A stretch of DNA of 64,000 nt from Luscinia megarhynchos. Taxonomy: Eukaryota > Chordata > Aves > Passeriformes > Turdidae. The translations under genes and the position numbers were made by a program. The DNA lies in contig CM067566.1 of assembly GCA_034336665.1 (NCBI GenBank), positions 29,790,330-29,854,329 of the forward strand. The letters run 5' to 3'. Of the stretch, positions 12,356 through 24,443 are shown piece by piece; the first letter of the stretch is position 1; every line of letters begins with the position of its first letter. The notes below the pieces were generated by a model. That model saw nothing but the letters and a program-made list of their open reading frames with translations, did not search any database and had not been told where the DNA came from.

Positions 12356-12938
12356 AGTGCTGGTTTTGGCTGGGGTAGAGTTAATTTTCTTTACAGTACC
12401 TGGAGTGGGGGTATGTTTTGAATTTTGCTGAAAACAGTGTAAATAACACAGGGATGTTTTCATTACTGCTGAGCAGCCTGTACACGGAGTCAGGGCCTTT
12501 TCTGCTTCTTGCACTTGCTGGCAAGGAGGCTGGGAGTGCACAAGGAATTGAGAGGGAATGCAGCTAAGACAGCTGATCCCAAGGGACTCAAGCAATATTC
12601 CACATCATATGGTATCATGCTCAGCATATAAAGCTGGAGGAAGAAGGAAGGGGGGACACATTCAGAGTGATGCTGTTCTGTCTTCCCAAGTCACTGTTAA
12701 GTGTGATGGAGCCCTGCTCTGCTGGGGATGGCTGAACATCTGCCTGCCCGTGGGAAGTTATGAATGAATATTTTGCTTTGCTGGTGCATGCAGCTTTTAC
12801 TGTATATATTAAGCTATTTCATCTTAGTTAATGAGTTTTCTCTCTTTTTCCCTTGCAATTCTGTTCCCCATCCCATTAGTGGGGAGGGAGTGAGAGGATG
12901 TCTAGTGCTTGATTTTTTGCTGGGGTTAAACCACAGCA
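12356..12938 (+). mobile_element. solo ERVL-type LTR (avian endogenous retrovirus)
   Basis: A 583-bp long terminal repeat in plus orientation. The sequence from CTGGTTTTGGCTGGGGTAGA (12360 on) matches, from memory, the start of a very common avian ERVL-type LTR, and the end GGTTAAACCACAGCA closes at 12938. It is flanked by TCACC (12351-12355) and TCAGC (12939-12943), a 5-bp target-site duplication with one mismatch, as expected for ERVL insertion. A TATAAA lies at 12627-12632 in the context CATATAAAGCTGG. A degraded poly(A) signal (ATTAAG) lies about 180 bp later, near 12808. No primer-binding site or internal sequence follows, so it is a solo LTR left by recombination. The 154-codon minus-strand frame across its left half is a by-product of its composition. 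A second LTR of the same family lies at 50775-51311. Confidence 0.8.
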
Positions 12939-12943
12939 TCAGC

Positions 12944-15900
12944 TGTACTGTGCAAGACACAAGCTTTAACCCTCCAGCAACAATTTTAGACAACATGACT
13001 TTATCATTAATTTTCTATACCCTCTGAGCTTAGGCTGGGCTCGTGGTTTTTTACTCCATAAGCCTTTCTTTTGCAGCTCAAAAGACTCTGAAAAAATTTA
13101 AGAAAAAAGAATGATAGAGAGCACTGTGGATTGAGAAAACAAGTTTCTCTCAGATCTCAAACTTCTTTACTTACACAAGATTTATCTTTGTAGTCTTTTT
13201 AAGGTGATTGTCAGCAGTTTCCAAAGAAGAGGAGAGTGGTTTTGATATTATCTTTTTATTTAGGAAATATAAAATAGTGATGCAGATAATAGTGAATTGT
13301 GTATTTCCCTAAGGGTAAATCAAACACGGCATTGGGAAAATGCTTTCAGTAGAGAAACAGATGAATTTTATATTTTAGTCAGAGATCTTATAGAGTAAGT
13401 GTGGAAAAACTATGGGCATATGATAGAATTAAAGCAGGAAGAACACTGTTTTGAGGATATTTTTTAGGCAGGTGGAAGGTTGAGAAAATGGAGGCTGGTG
13501 AGGACATGGTCATTACATACTAGTGCCAAAAGTTTCAGCAGTTCTTACAGGCTGAAAGTCACACTGAAGAAGTTTGTGAGGAAAGACCATTTTCAGTGGC
13601 AGAAAAAAATATATTACTGACCCTTGCCATGAAAATTCTGGTTTGCTTTCTTTTTATATATTAGCAGAAGTAAAGCTGGTTTTTACTAACTTGAATTGTG
13701 AATATTTTGTGATAACAAAAGTTGCTTTAGACCTACTACTTCAGGCCCTTTCCATTTCATACTTTTTTCCTCTTTCTGAACCTGGAATAGAAAAGCTAGT
13801 AACAACTGTAAATATAAAGTTCTAAACAATTGAGATTTTAATATTTAACTCACATTCTAAAGGGTTTGAATGTTTCTGACATGCTCAATTTATGCTGAGT
13901 CTTGAGACAGAAATCCTACTTTGTTTGTATTGAGATCAAATAGTTACATTTTTATACTAAAATGACAGTTGGAATGAGATTAAAAAGACAGGAAAAATAG
14001 CCAGACATTGTGAAGTAAGTGACATGAATGTATGTACAGCTGCACACCCATACACAACAATCTAGAAATTTTACAGAAATGTTTCCCTTATGGTATTTGC
14101 AGCATTCTCCCCTCCAAAGAAGCATCCAGTGGACATGGTGTTTTTTGTGAGTAGAGTTCAAATTCTTCTAACATTTATGCAGAATTCAAAAGTAACCAGG
14201 GGGCCTTGGGGTCACCTTATTTGGGATACCTTATTCATGAAAATTAGAAATGCCTGTTTGGCCTAGGGCTTTCAGGACTGCTTTTAAAGAATGCATAAAA
14301 ATTAAAGAGAAATTCCTTTCAAAGGAAAGCATTCATGCCTAATGCTAAACAGACACTCCACATGCCAACAGTAGTAAGAATGCCAGAAATACAGGAATTC
14401 CACAGTATAAATGTCTCTGCATAAAATAAATAAATAAATTATAAGAAGATAAATATTCCTTTTCGTCCTTGTGCTGTATGTAGTAGGAAGAGAAGGAGGT
14501 GGAGCATGAGCATCTTTGTTTTCACAGGTGTGTGTCAGGACTGGACAAGGACCAAAGTATTGAATAGTTACAGCAAATTTTTTTGTTCAGACTTCTGTTC
14601 TCACTTCTGGTTAACACAGTAGAGATGAGGGTGATTGGCATGCCTGGAGAGAGGTGGTCTCAAGTATCATTTTGAACTGTCAGCAAGCACTAAACTCTTC
14701 TTTCTCATCTTTAGCCTTAACATCTGTCACTGGACAGGAACCAGCTGACATTTATGTAGCAGAGCTTTCCTGCTAATGCAGCTGCAAGCCTTGCTGTGCT
14801 CCCTCTGCAGCTCATCCTTTTTTATCTTGTGCTTATACAAGCAATACTCAGCACCTCTGATGTGTGGGATTAAACCCTTAAAGCTGGCAGATTATATTTG
14901 TAAAACAACTTCTGCAAAGTAGGATTTTGGTCTGTGGTAAGCTTATCCCACTGTCTTTAGTTAATTCACATATATCCACAGAGGAACTTTCAGATTAATA
15001 TGTCTATGGGGGTTATCTTTAGAGATATGAGCAACCAGCTCAACCTCACATCATCCATGTTTCAGCACAATTAGCTGTGTGTGACAGTGAGAATTACACT
15101 GCACATGCTCTGCACTTCATCCAAAGCAGAAGAAAGCAAAAATAGCAAAGAATACAGAAGAAATTCCTGGAATGTATCCTAAGCAATAGGGTCAAAGTCA
15201 AAATATCACTTCTGACCTCTCCACATTATTTGTATTATTAATGTGCAACAATGGCAGACATGCCTAAAGCTCTTGAACTTCAAGTCCATAGATAACTTTG
15301 TTTCAGTAATTGCATCTTTAAATTTAATGTGATTTTTTTTTCCTTTGAGGAGCTGGGCTCCAGACAGGTATATTGTGTGGCCTGTATCCACTGCAGGTTA
15401 TTCCTAATTAATATATTGGCTTGAGAAACAAATAAATTAGAAAACAGTAAAAACCCTTTGAGTGTGAAAAGCTTTACTTATGATGTAAATACAACGGGTC
15501 TTGTGTTCTGCCCAAACCCTAGAGAATCATTCTCTGGGCCTCAAGTCACAGAATACAGGGTGTTTATTACCTACATTTTATCTGCAAATTAAATTGAGAC
15601 ACAGCAGCGTTATGTTTTTTTCACAGAAAATTTAAAAATGGGAAGATCCTAGAAAGACTGTTTTAAAGATTAATTAAGTTGCACATGAATGGTAGGGGTA
15701 TTTACTCAGTAATTTATATCTGACATGCTTCCTGAAGCTAATGCTCTGCAGGTATCTTGTTTGCATTTGGAAAAAATGACACAGTGTAAGGACATATGTA
15801 AATCCTGTGTCAACAGCAATTATTTATTAGGCTGTTAAAAATGTGTAAGGAGGCTTTTGTGTAGCTTTTAAGGGGAAGTTATCTTAAAAAAATCCAAATT

Positions 15901-16339
15901 GTCTGCTCACATGCATACTAAATTAAAAAAATACTAATTTACAAAAACATAAAATTTCCCCATTTGAAATCCTGACACTTGAATTAAAATCTTGTTAACT
16001 ATTCAGATTAATTCATTTACACACACTAAAGAGAGTTGCAAACACTTCTAAATTTGTATATCATATACAGTAGAAAAACTATAAATATTTCAGTGTGCCT
16101 ACTTAATGTATGTGAACAACTGTTCTTTTTAGATTTTTTCCTTCAATTACATTTCCTTTGTTAAACACATGTGTAGAAAGTGGCTGAGAATTATTTTACA
16201 GATGCTCCCTGATACTCATGGTGAAATTTAGACAAATCTCCAGCTCTATTTTTTATCATTGTACTTTTGTCTGGTTGTCATATGCATGCAAAAAGGCAAT
16301 TAACTGTTGCTTCAGGACTGCAGTTTGTGTTAAAAAAAA
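12944..16339. other. AT-rich non-coding sequence
   Basis: No gene or recognised repeat. An (ATAA)n-like simple repeat is at about 14423-14439. The remainder is unremarkable AT-rich DNA. Confidence 0.55.
14423..14439 (+). repeat. (AAAT)n simple repeat
   Basis: About four AAAT/ATAA units (AAAATAAATAAATAAAT) are read directly in the sequence. Confidence 0.8.
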
Positions 16340-16830
16340 ATAAATCATAACCTCTCTTCACTTTCCTTTCCAGAAAGTCACAAATGTATTTGCTCCTGGT
16401 TATCATCTTTCACCAACACTTATTTTCCCTGCCCTTTCATGGTTTGTGTGGCAGAGTTGAGCTTTCTCCTGTATTCCCACCTCAGTTCTCTCAGAACTGA
16501 TCTCTCTGTACATCCACTGTCTTACACTTCTCTCTTTTTCACCTCTCTGACAGACATTTCTGCTCTTGAAGCCTTTACTTGCCAATTTCTCTCTCTGTTT
16601 AGCTTAAAACTCACAGTCTGTGCAAATTATGCATTGCCCAGTATGTCATTATATGAACATGATATACTGCTATGATATAAATGCTTGTGCTGCATCGATC
16701 AATGTCATCATGAGTATTGTTTGATGTAATCTTCTCCTATTTTTCACTATTGTTCCCTGTACTTAGGTTTTCTGTTAACTGATTTAGTTGCACTTTCACT
16801 TCCTTCTTTAATTATACTTGCAAGAAAAAA
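16340..16830 (+). other. pyrimidine-biased stretch
   Basis: The plus strand here is strongly enriched in C and T (words such as CTCTCTTTTTCACCTCTCTGAC and TTTCTCTCTCTG recur) and poor in G. Similar tracts occur at 22890-23400 and 35800-37230. No ORF with a recognisable product is present. It may be an old repeat or just compositional skew. Confidence 0.4.
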
Positions 16831-18896
16831 GGTGTATCAAAAAAGATCCAACATATGAAGAGAAGAAAGCAGAAATAACACTTGGGGAATTGTTTATGAT
16901 TCAAAATCTTTAAGATACTTAAAAACATTACCGAGAAATTAATTTTGAAATACTGAGCTTCTTGTAATATTTTCGCTAGAGAGACTACCAAAGCTGTCTA
17001 CAAAGTAAAATAAAGTCATTAAGGAAACTCACTGAACATTATGCCATAATCATATCCCATGTTAGTTCTGGAGATAGAAGGACACAGATGTCTCAATCAG
17101 TTATGTTTGCATTTCTTTATTAAAATAATATTCGAAGGAGCAGATGGGTGAGACCCACTGTTTTTGATATATAGTGAGCAAGAAGTGATGTCTTGAAGTT
17201 GTTTCTGGCTTGGTCTGACAGCAGCTCTGTGATTTAGTGTCTGATCCTGCATTCTGACCTCAAGCAAAACCCTGTTGATACCAACAGGAGTCTTATTTCT
17301 CTCAGAGCTGCAATATCAGATTCTTCACTATATGGTAAAATTCTGTGGTACTCTGGATCTATACATTTTAATACTTAAGATTTTGCTTTTCAGAGCAGCT
17401 CTGTGTCTATATTTGCTGGAAAAGGTGACTGTTAAAAAAATCTGTTCTTTTGCACTTGCAGTTATAAGAAAACAATTGATTTTGACAGTCTTCAGCTAAA
17501 CAAATTCTTCAATGGGAAATTAAAGGGGAGAATAAAAAAATAAATTAAACAAACACCCCTCTTCATTGCATGATACTGGAGACCCCACTGCCTCCATCTT
17601 CATGGTCTCAGTCATGGCAATTTCAGAGGAAGATGAGAGATGTCTGCACTGACATGCCATCTTTCTGCATTTTTCCTGCCTCCTGTTACACATTTCAGCA
17701 CTGCTGAACAAATTTTAGGATTCTTGCCTTCCATCTTTATCTCACACATGCCTAGCTCTGAAATGTATACTAACATTCGTGATGGTTCAAATTTATTTTT
17801 TTTATGATAAAAATGTTGGGGTATCTGTAGGCACAAGATCTATAAAATGTTTAGTTTATGAAAACTCTCACCAGGGAAACAAGACAAAAACCCGAAACAA
17901 TCAAAAAGGAAATATTGACACCTGATTGTGCTTATGATCAATATATTGAATTTTGTGAATTTTCTTTATTTACTCCACCAGTTTGTAAGACAACTGTTAT
18001 ATAATCTCAGTCTATGTTCATTACACGGCTTCACAAAAAGGACAGACCCCTCCCCATTGTTTTTGTCTCTCTGTGTGCATGGTTAGGTAAATGATCAGAG
18101 CATGACTGAGATCTACAGTGATCTGCTCAAGAACAAATTTTGATGACATTTAAAATAAAAATAATTTAAAAAAATACCTAGGTCATTTGGATTCTATTCC
18201 TTGGGTCAGGATCCCTTTTCTTCTGACAGTCTTTGGTACAATATTTTGGCTCAGAGATTCTGGATAAATCTCTTGACTTTGGGGTTGTTATCTTGCCCTC
18301 CTTACACAGGCAATTTACTTATATATGGCTGCATTCTTGATTGGACATCATTAAATTGTAAATGTTAAATTGATGTTTTGATGTTTGAGTGAAAACTGAT
18401 TGTTTTGGCTTTTTTTTATGAGGCTAACTCAAGGAAGAGAGTTACTGACTAAAGTAAAGAATGCCAAGGGTGGAGTGATAACCATGTCCTGGGACAGTCA
18501 GGGAGACAAGAATCTTGTGTAGATTTAGTTACTGTTATTGGATATTCCATCTTAAAGAATCAATAAAAAGCCTCAAAGTACAGCAAAGGTCAAGGAAAAA
18601 TAATTATTTAATTCATCAAACTAATATTTATTTATCAAGTTCTTTATTTCTGTCACAAATAAGAAGGAAAGAATATTAGAAGGTAGAAATAAATAGACTA
18701 TGAAAGAAAATCAATTTTAAAATAAAACAATTTATATCAGGGATAGAAAACAGCAAATAGATTAAAGACACATACTGTAATTACAATATTATTGTCAATA
18801 ATTATTAAAAATTAAAATAAATACAAAGTTTTATGAAAGATACAAAATGAGGGATGCTCAAAAGGGCATATCTTTGCTCCTACTACCAACATGCTC

Positions 18897-18936
18897 AGAC
18901 ACACACAGGCACACAAAAACCCACAGACATGCACAG
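18897..18936 (+). repeat. degenerate CA-rich simple repeat
   Basis: CAGACACACACAGGCACACA followed by CCACAGACATGCACAGAG is an interrupted (CA)n tract. Confidence 0.65.
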
Positions 18937-19130
18937 AGAAACCAACTTTTGCCTTGTTCTAATATTGAAGACAAAATGGATTAAAAAACCCTAGCAACCA
19001 AGGTGCTTATTCAGCTGCTGTAAAGCAGCCAGAGGCCCTGCTAACTTGTAGTTTTGCACATAGATATTAATTCACCTTCCAGCCATTCTCCATACAGAAA
19101 TTTACTGTGGTTTACAAATAACAATGCTTC

Positions 19131-19158
19131 TGTCTTCAGAGTGTGTCTTCAGAGTGTG
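19131..19158 (+). repeat. tandem duplication, TGTCTTCAGAGTG unit
   Basis: TGTCTTCAGAGTG and GTGTCTTCAGAGTG follow each other with a shared GTG, a short two-copy tandem duplication. Confidence 0.8.
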
Positions 19159-19459
19159 AGGTCTGATACAACATATGTATGCACTGATGATTAAAATGCT
19201 ATTCCATTTTTGTTCTCATACTTTTCAATTACTTTTCCAAGGCTGCAATTTAAAACTATGAGATGTCGAACAAAAGTTTTGCAAACTAACAACCTTTTGC
19301 CTTTCTTTACACTTTCTTGAGAATATTTTTTACATTCATTGCTTTCAAATAATAAGCTGTATGAAGTCACTGAAATAGAAAAGCCTTTAGAAATAAAAAT
19401 GTATATTACACACAATGTATGTGAGGATGTTTTAGAAGATGATTAGGTAAAGGCAATGG

Positions 19460-19487
19460 ACTTTCTTGTGGATCTTCACAAGAAAGT
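19460..19487 (+). repeat. perfect 11-bp inverted repeat, 6-nt loop
   Basis: ACTTTCTTGTG (19460-19470), loop GATCTT, CACAAGAAAGT (19477-19487). The arms are exact reverse complements. No T-tract or gene end adjoins it, and its role is unknown. Confidence 0.85.
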
Positions 19488-19554
19488 TAATTAAAAAGAT
19501 CAGTTCTGGCATTTACACAGGCCTTGCACAAAAAAGAAATATTTTTTTTCTTAA

Positions 19555-20004
19555 AAGACAATCCACACTGAATTCTCTAAACCCTTATTGTGTATAATAC
19601 AGCAGCATGCAATACGGGAATGCTCCATTCTTCCATGGGGGTACAGGCAGGGCAGCCTGCTTTGGATTCTGTACATAGTCACTTCTGTTCCATGGACTAG
19701 GTATTTATGAGCATGAGTGGCAGTGTAACACCCCCAAGCCACACTGTGATCTGAGAAATGCTCCTTAGACCTTGGCCTTGATGAGCAGCACTTGGGCTTA
19801 GCTCCTCTTGGGCTTACCAGAAACTTCTGCTCCAAGGAACAGATGCTGTCCAAGGGGTTCCTGTTTTTAATGAAGAGCCTTGGAAAATTTTCCTGCTTGA
19901 ATAGCAACCCAAAAACATCTTTTGGTCATCAAACTTTAAAAGAATGTTACCTTGTCCAAATTGTGGCCAGGATGAAAAATTATTTTGACTGAAGCCCACT
20001 CCCT
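19555..20004. other. GC-raised block of unknown origin
   Basis: This block is less AT-rich than its flanks and carries open frames on both strands (minus 19551-19907, 118 codons; minus 19814-20116, 100 codons) with no recognisable motif. It leads directly into the LTR-like unit at 20005-20280, so it may be internal sequence of an old ERV. I see no polypurine tract at the junction, which weakens this. Confidence 0.25.
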
Positions 20005-20280
20005 TGTGACACAATGAAAAGCGAGACCCTTGGAGCCCTCTTGGAGCTGCCAGGCTGCAAGCAGCAGTCTCACTCTGAATGGGCTCCTCCCAGAGTGAGA
20101 GGCTTGAGAGTCTCAAACCCCCAAGTTTGCTGTACTTGGAGGACCAATGTCACACTGCTGATGGAGCCTGGGCTGATGCCCCCACTCCTCCAGGCTCAAC
20201 TCTTTGCTGTTGAGAAGATGCAACAGCAATAAAAAGATCCAATGTGAGTGACTCACTGAGTCTGAGGGGGATTTTTCACA
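20005..20280 (+). mobile_element. possible short LTR-like unit
   Basis: The 276-bp block begins TGTGACACAATG and ends TTTTTCACA, giving TGTGA...TCACA inverted ends. It carries an AATAAA at 20228-20233, about 50 bases from the right end, the arrangement expected of a retroviral LTR (U3-R-U5). The composition is richer in GC than its surroundings. No target-site duplication is seen (TCCCT on the left, GATGT on the right) and I do not recognise the family, so the ends are provisional. Confidence 0.3.
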
Positions 20281-20439
20281 GATGTATCTTGTATGTATTC
20301 TTTACATCTGTGTGCATACAAGTGTGATTGCTCTATAAAAAATGAATTTTACTCTCCTAGATTCTTAAGTATTTTAGATTTATTAGTGAGTTAGGCCATG
20401 AGACACTCTTGTACTATAGTAAATTCTAGATAAACGTTT

Positions 20440-20814
20440 TGTTAAACTGTCTAATTAAGGTATCGATTAAGTATTATTTAGTGCTGTTGAAACTTTAGGC
20501 ATAAACAGTTAGTCAAGCACAGAGCTAAGTTTAGCAAGGGGAGGGTCTTTCTTATTCCTTTTCATCCTTACCTTCCCCATCCCATTCTCCTTTCTCCTCC
20601 CCCAGCCTCCACACAGGCTGACTTTTGGTTTGGATTGATTGATTTTAGATTTTAGGCTGCTTTTCCCTTATGCTCTTTAAGCATCTCCTAAATAATAGAT
20701 TGAACCTTATCAATGAACTTTGTCATGTTTTCACTTTTATATTAAACCTGCTTTTTCTGATACTTTTGAAGTGATTCTTTACGTGACCTTAAAACACTCA
20801 TTTGTGACACCACA
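20440..20814 (+). mobile_element. ERV LTR, third family (approximate ends)
   Basis: From memory this resembles a common avian ERV LTR. It starts near TGTTAAACTGTC, passes through a purine/pyrimidine-rich middle (AAGGGGAGGGTC, then CCCATCCCATTCTCC) and GGTTTGGATTGATTG. A poly(A) signal ATTAAA (20741-20746) sits in TATATTAAACCTGC, followed by a short R/U5-like tail ending in TTTGTGACACCACA. No internal sequence adjoins it and no clear target-site duplication is visible, so the termini are estimates. The pyrimidine-rich centre alone could mislead, but the order of these segments is distinctive. Confidence 0.5.
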
Positions 20815-21940
20815 GAGGTTGAGAATATGAGAATATTTTTCAAATGTAATGGAATATGTATAAACAAAGTTTATGATATGTGTGCATATAAAAAACATGT
20901 ACAACAGTCCAATGGGAAAATGTAAGGAACAAGTACTATTATGTGACGAAAAAAATTTGTATAGTTTGGCCAAAGACATGTAAGAAATGTTGCATATTTC
21001 CTTAATGATCAACTTGAGGCTGATTATGTGTTTTCCTGAAAATCTTTCATTGATATTTTATTCTAGGATGCTGATGCAAAATTTAAAACTAAAATGGCTC
21101 TTTTTGGGTCTACAAGGTATTTATCACTGGAGTTCCTCTGTTCTGTTGCTAATGTGTCTCACATATACTTCTTGTAATTGTACTTTTGTTGTACTTGCTC
21201 TTAGCTTTGCTCTGGGGCATGGGACATGGAATGGGTTTGAAGTAGTGGGCCATAACAGTGACTAATAGCAGTACACATCCTCTGATCTTGAATAAAGGAC
21301 AGTTGGCTGGTTCTGTTTTGTTAAACACATTCCCCAAAACAAAGAAGGGTTTTGCTGAGTTGATCAATATCATTCATCAGCTATTACAACAAAACTGGTA
21401 AGACATAGTTACCAGTAATAAAAAAATACTGTGACTCAAAAAATAAAAATCAAGACAGAGTAGTATGCTTTTTCACACCTATTAGGTACTGCTTTAATAG
21501 CAGTTTAAACAAAAGCTTATGAATGGTCTGCAATTTATAGAAGCTCAACACACTTCTAAATGTGCTCAACACATTGTGCTGAAAAATTAAAAAAAACCCC
21601 AAATCTGCAATAATTTTGACAGTTTGCTTTTCCTCTATATATAGTTATTTAAATTGCTGAGTTCTGTTATAGTCCATGGATTCCCTCCATCTTTCTATTC
21701 TTTGATTCACAGCTATCTTCTGTAAGCATTTAGCTGACACCATTTAGATATGTTTTGCAGGGATTATCTTTACATTCCAGTGGATTTCAATAAAAGAAAG
21801 AAAAAGGAAGAGTTTAGTGGAAAGCTTTGAATTGACAAATATTTATTTTTGTATGAGGACTAATCACTGTATAGCTGTCTATCCTATCTACATTATCTGT
21901 CTATTTATACACAAACAGTCACCACCTACCTCTTTGTGTT

Positions 21941-21962
21941 TATATATATGTGTGTGTGTGTG
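21941..21962 (+). repeat. (TA)n(TG)n microsatellite
   Basis: TATATATATG followed by TGTGTGTGTGTG, read directly in the sequence. Confidence 0.9.
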
Positions 21963-22419
21963 CACATATATAGATACATACACCTCAGTCTCAGCTCAGT
22001 TTAAATGCACTTGGATCCATGATGATTTAAAAGACCATTTTTTTGTTCTTCACTTCATTGGTGTAAGATGATCTATACACAAAACTTTGCCCACAGATAT
22101 CTGTAGACACAGACTCTAGCTTCAGCTCCTTGGACTTTACCTACTGGTCCCCAGTTCATCATCTTTTATGCTCAACTGTCCTTATCTCCTTGGCCTGACT
22201 TCACATCCTTCACATGTGAGGCAGCATGTATTTCTGCCAGAGAGCATTATCATTCTCCTATTCTTAACTGATTCTTCCCACAAGTGCCCATGAGAGGTTC
22301 AAGGGGGCTCAGCATTTGTGATTCCACACTTTAGAAACCTTAGATCGCATTCGTAAAATTAAAAAAATATTTTTGTTGACAATGTGAACACAATGCTTGA
22401 TTAAAGTGATTTTCCATGC

Positions 22420-22442
22420 TCTGTGTGTGTCTCTCTCTCTTT
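22420..22442 (+). repeat. (TG)n(TC)n microsatellite
   Basis: TCTGTGTGTGT is followed by CTCTCTCTCTTT, a compound dinucleotide repeat. Confidence 0.9.
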
Positions 22443-22577
22443 GCACATGAGCAAGGAGAGAGATTGAGGGAATGCATGAGGCAATCACCCAGTGTCCAAG
22501 TATGTCACAGTGACTGTAAGCAAATACTGGAAAACATATGACAAAACAGAAGCCTGGTAGAACTTCCTCCTTGAGTT

Positions 22578-22599
22578 GTAATTTGTATGTAATTTGTAT
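22578..22599 (+). repeat. 11-bp tandem duplication
   Basis: GTAATTTGTAT occurs twice in direct succession (22578-22588 and 22589-22599). Confidence 0.9.
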
Positions 22600-22889
22600 A
22601 TGTAATAGACCCTGCAAACCATTATTCTGTGAATATCTCCAAACATTTTCTGAATTTAGTTGTCATTCAGACCTCCATATTTTCCCATGGAGATTAGAGG
22701 AGTTCAGTAATACCTTATTTGCTACGTGAAAGGTACCTCCTGTTTGTTTTGAACTAGTGCCAATAATTTTTTTACTAAAATTTGAAAAATTATGAATAAT
22801 TATTCTCCTTAAGCTTCTCATATTGTTCTTAATTTAGTTGATTTCTGTCCATCACTATAACTGAAGATTAGAAAGTACAGTAGTTTTTA

Positions 22890-23400
22890 AAGAGTAACAG
22901 TTCTTCTCTTTGCTCATTGCTCCTTTTTGGCTTTTACCAGCATCCATTTCCTCTTCACCATCATGTCATATTAGGCAGACACTTTAATGAACCATTCAAG
23001 GTCTCTGTCTTGAATCCAGAGTCTTCTCTTCTCTCTTCTTCTATCCTCACCAATTTTGAATGTAATTGGTTTTGTATTCTTAGCTTCTTCACCGCTGATT
23101 TCCCTTTGTGTTTCCTGCAATACCTAAATCACTTACTGGTGTTAACAATCTCTGTTTCCTCAAAGCTCTCCAGCCTCTTCTGAATTCTCATCCTTCTCAT
23201 CTGATGCCCTCAGATGATCATAGCCTCCTACTGACAAGTTATTTTCATGTATTAATGCTGTCCTGCTTCTTCAGTTCATGCTTCTTTACCATCTTACTCA
23301 CTTAGTGTCTTAGCATCCTGTGAATTTGCCTTCAAACTTATTCTAATCCTGTCAATGGGCACTAAATTCTAAGACTTCCCCTTACCTACCAGAAGATCCT
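22890..23400 (+). other. pyrimidine-biased stretch
   Basis: The plus strand is rich in C and T and poor in G over about 500 bases (for example GAGTCTTCTCTTCTCTCTTC). Open frames here are Ser/Leu/Phe/His/Pro-rich, as expected from reading pyrimidine tracts, and are not taken as genes. Compare 16340-16830 and 35800-37230. Confidence 0.4.
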
Positions 23401-24244
23401 GATAGCCTTGTATAGAAGAGGCTCTTACATAAAGAATATTAGCTCCGTGGGTTCTGTCCATAAAATTTCCCCTGAATCATCTGCTGTATTTGGCCTTGTC
23501 CATTTTCCCTTCAAAACACTTTATAGTCCTGTGCTTGGCCTAATCCACAGTCTCAATGTAAACCACTTACCACATGACCTCTTCACATTTCTATGGAACC
23601 ATGTGAGAAAACCCAATGCTACAAGCACAGTACTCTTAAAATGTGTAATGCATGAGTTGTCTTGGTAATTTAACTTAAGTACTTGTTCTTTATTTGCAAA
23701 AGTGCACATTTTTCTTAGGCTAATATCTTAAATGTTAATAGTTACTTCTAGATTGCTTTTGTGGTGAATCTAACAGATGCTTACAGGCAGTTGAGTGGAA
23801 CATGAAGGAAGCAACAAAATTCATATATGTATCATGAAGTCATGTTTGTCAGTGTGCACTTTTCAGTAGAACTGTAGATACATAGGGGAATGTATGTGTG
23901 AGGTCTTTTAGTAATAAAAATATCATCCTAATGTGCAGAATTTAGTATGCAGTTCATAAGTAAACACAAACTTATTTTCCCCCTTGAAATATAAAATAGC
24001 ATTAAAAAACTTAAATAGCTTTCTTTGGGTAGCTTGAAATTTAAATGGAAGTTTTATCAAAGGGTTGGCAGAATATATTTAAAAATATCTTCTCAGAGAC
24101 CTCAGGAAATTACTTTTTCTTATGGCTCTGATTAAATATTTCATGGCAGTACATGCTTATTTATTTGTACTTGCTATGTCAAGATAAAAAAAAATCAAAC
24201 AAACAAGCTCCTCTTATTATAGTAAATACACTTATTTTGAATAT
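23401..24244. other. AT-rich non-coding sequence
   Basis: Nothing recognised; no repeat ends or plausible exon. Confidence 0.5.
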
Positions 24245-24443
24245 GGTCCCTGTCAAAACCAGAAGACCTGACCCAGGCAGCCTGCTGAGTCTGCAGGGTG
24301 AATTGTCTCATGCTGAAAATGAACATGCAGGGGCATTCCTCACTGACAGCTTTGGGAGCTGGTTTGTTAATTTAACACTCGAAGAAACACATCGAAGACC
24401 ACAGGCAATTTGTTGTACTGAAAGTATGAGGAAGCATATCTAA
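24245..24443 (+). other. open, lower-AT stretch; possible conserved element or exon
   Basis: The last two thirds of a 96-codon open frame (24153-24443) have a more balanced composition than the flanks, with peptide words such as KTRRPDPGSLLSLQ and LTLEETHRRPQ ending at TAA. There is no clear splice acceptor at the composition change and the upstream part is AT-rich low complexity. It could be a conserved non-coding element, part of a non-coding RNA, or chance. Confidence 0.15.

Larger units (their letters stand above)
16831..19554. other. AT-rich non-coding sequence
   Basis: No gene seen. It contains a degenerate CA-rich stretch (18897-18936), a 12-bp tandem duplication (19131-19158) and a perfect hairpin (19460-19487), each listed separately. 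Confidence 0.5.
20815..22889. other. AT-rich non-coding sequence with microsatellites
   Basis: No gene seen. It holds the TATA/TG microsatellite at 21941-21962, the TG/CT tract at 22420-22442 and an 11-bp tandem duplication at 22578-22599. Confidence 0.5.

Noticed and set aside
12131..12595. 154-codon minus-strand open frame
   Set aside because: About half of it is antisense to the ERVL-type LTR at 12356-12938, and the rest is AT-rich flank. The openness comes from LTR composition.
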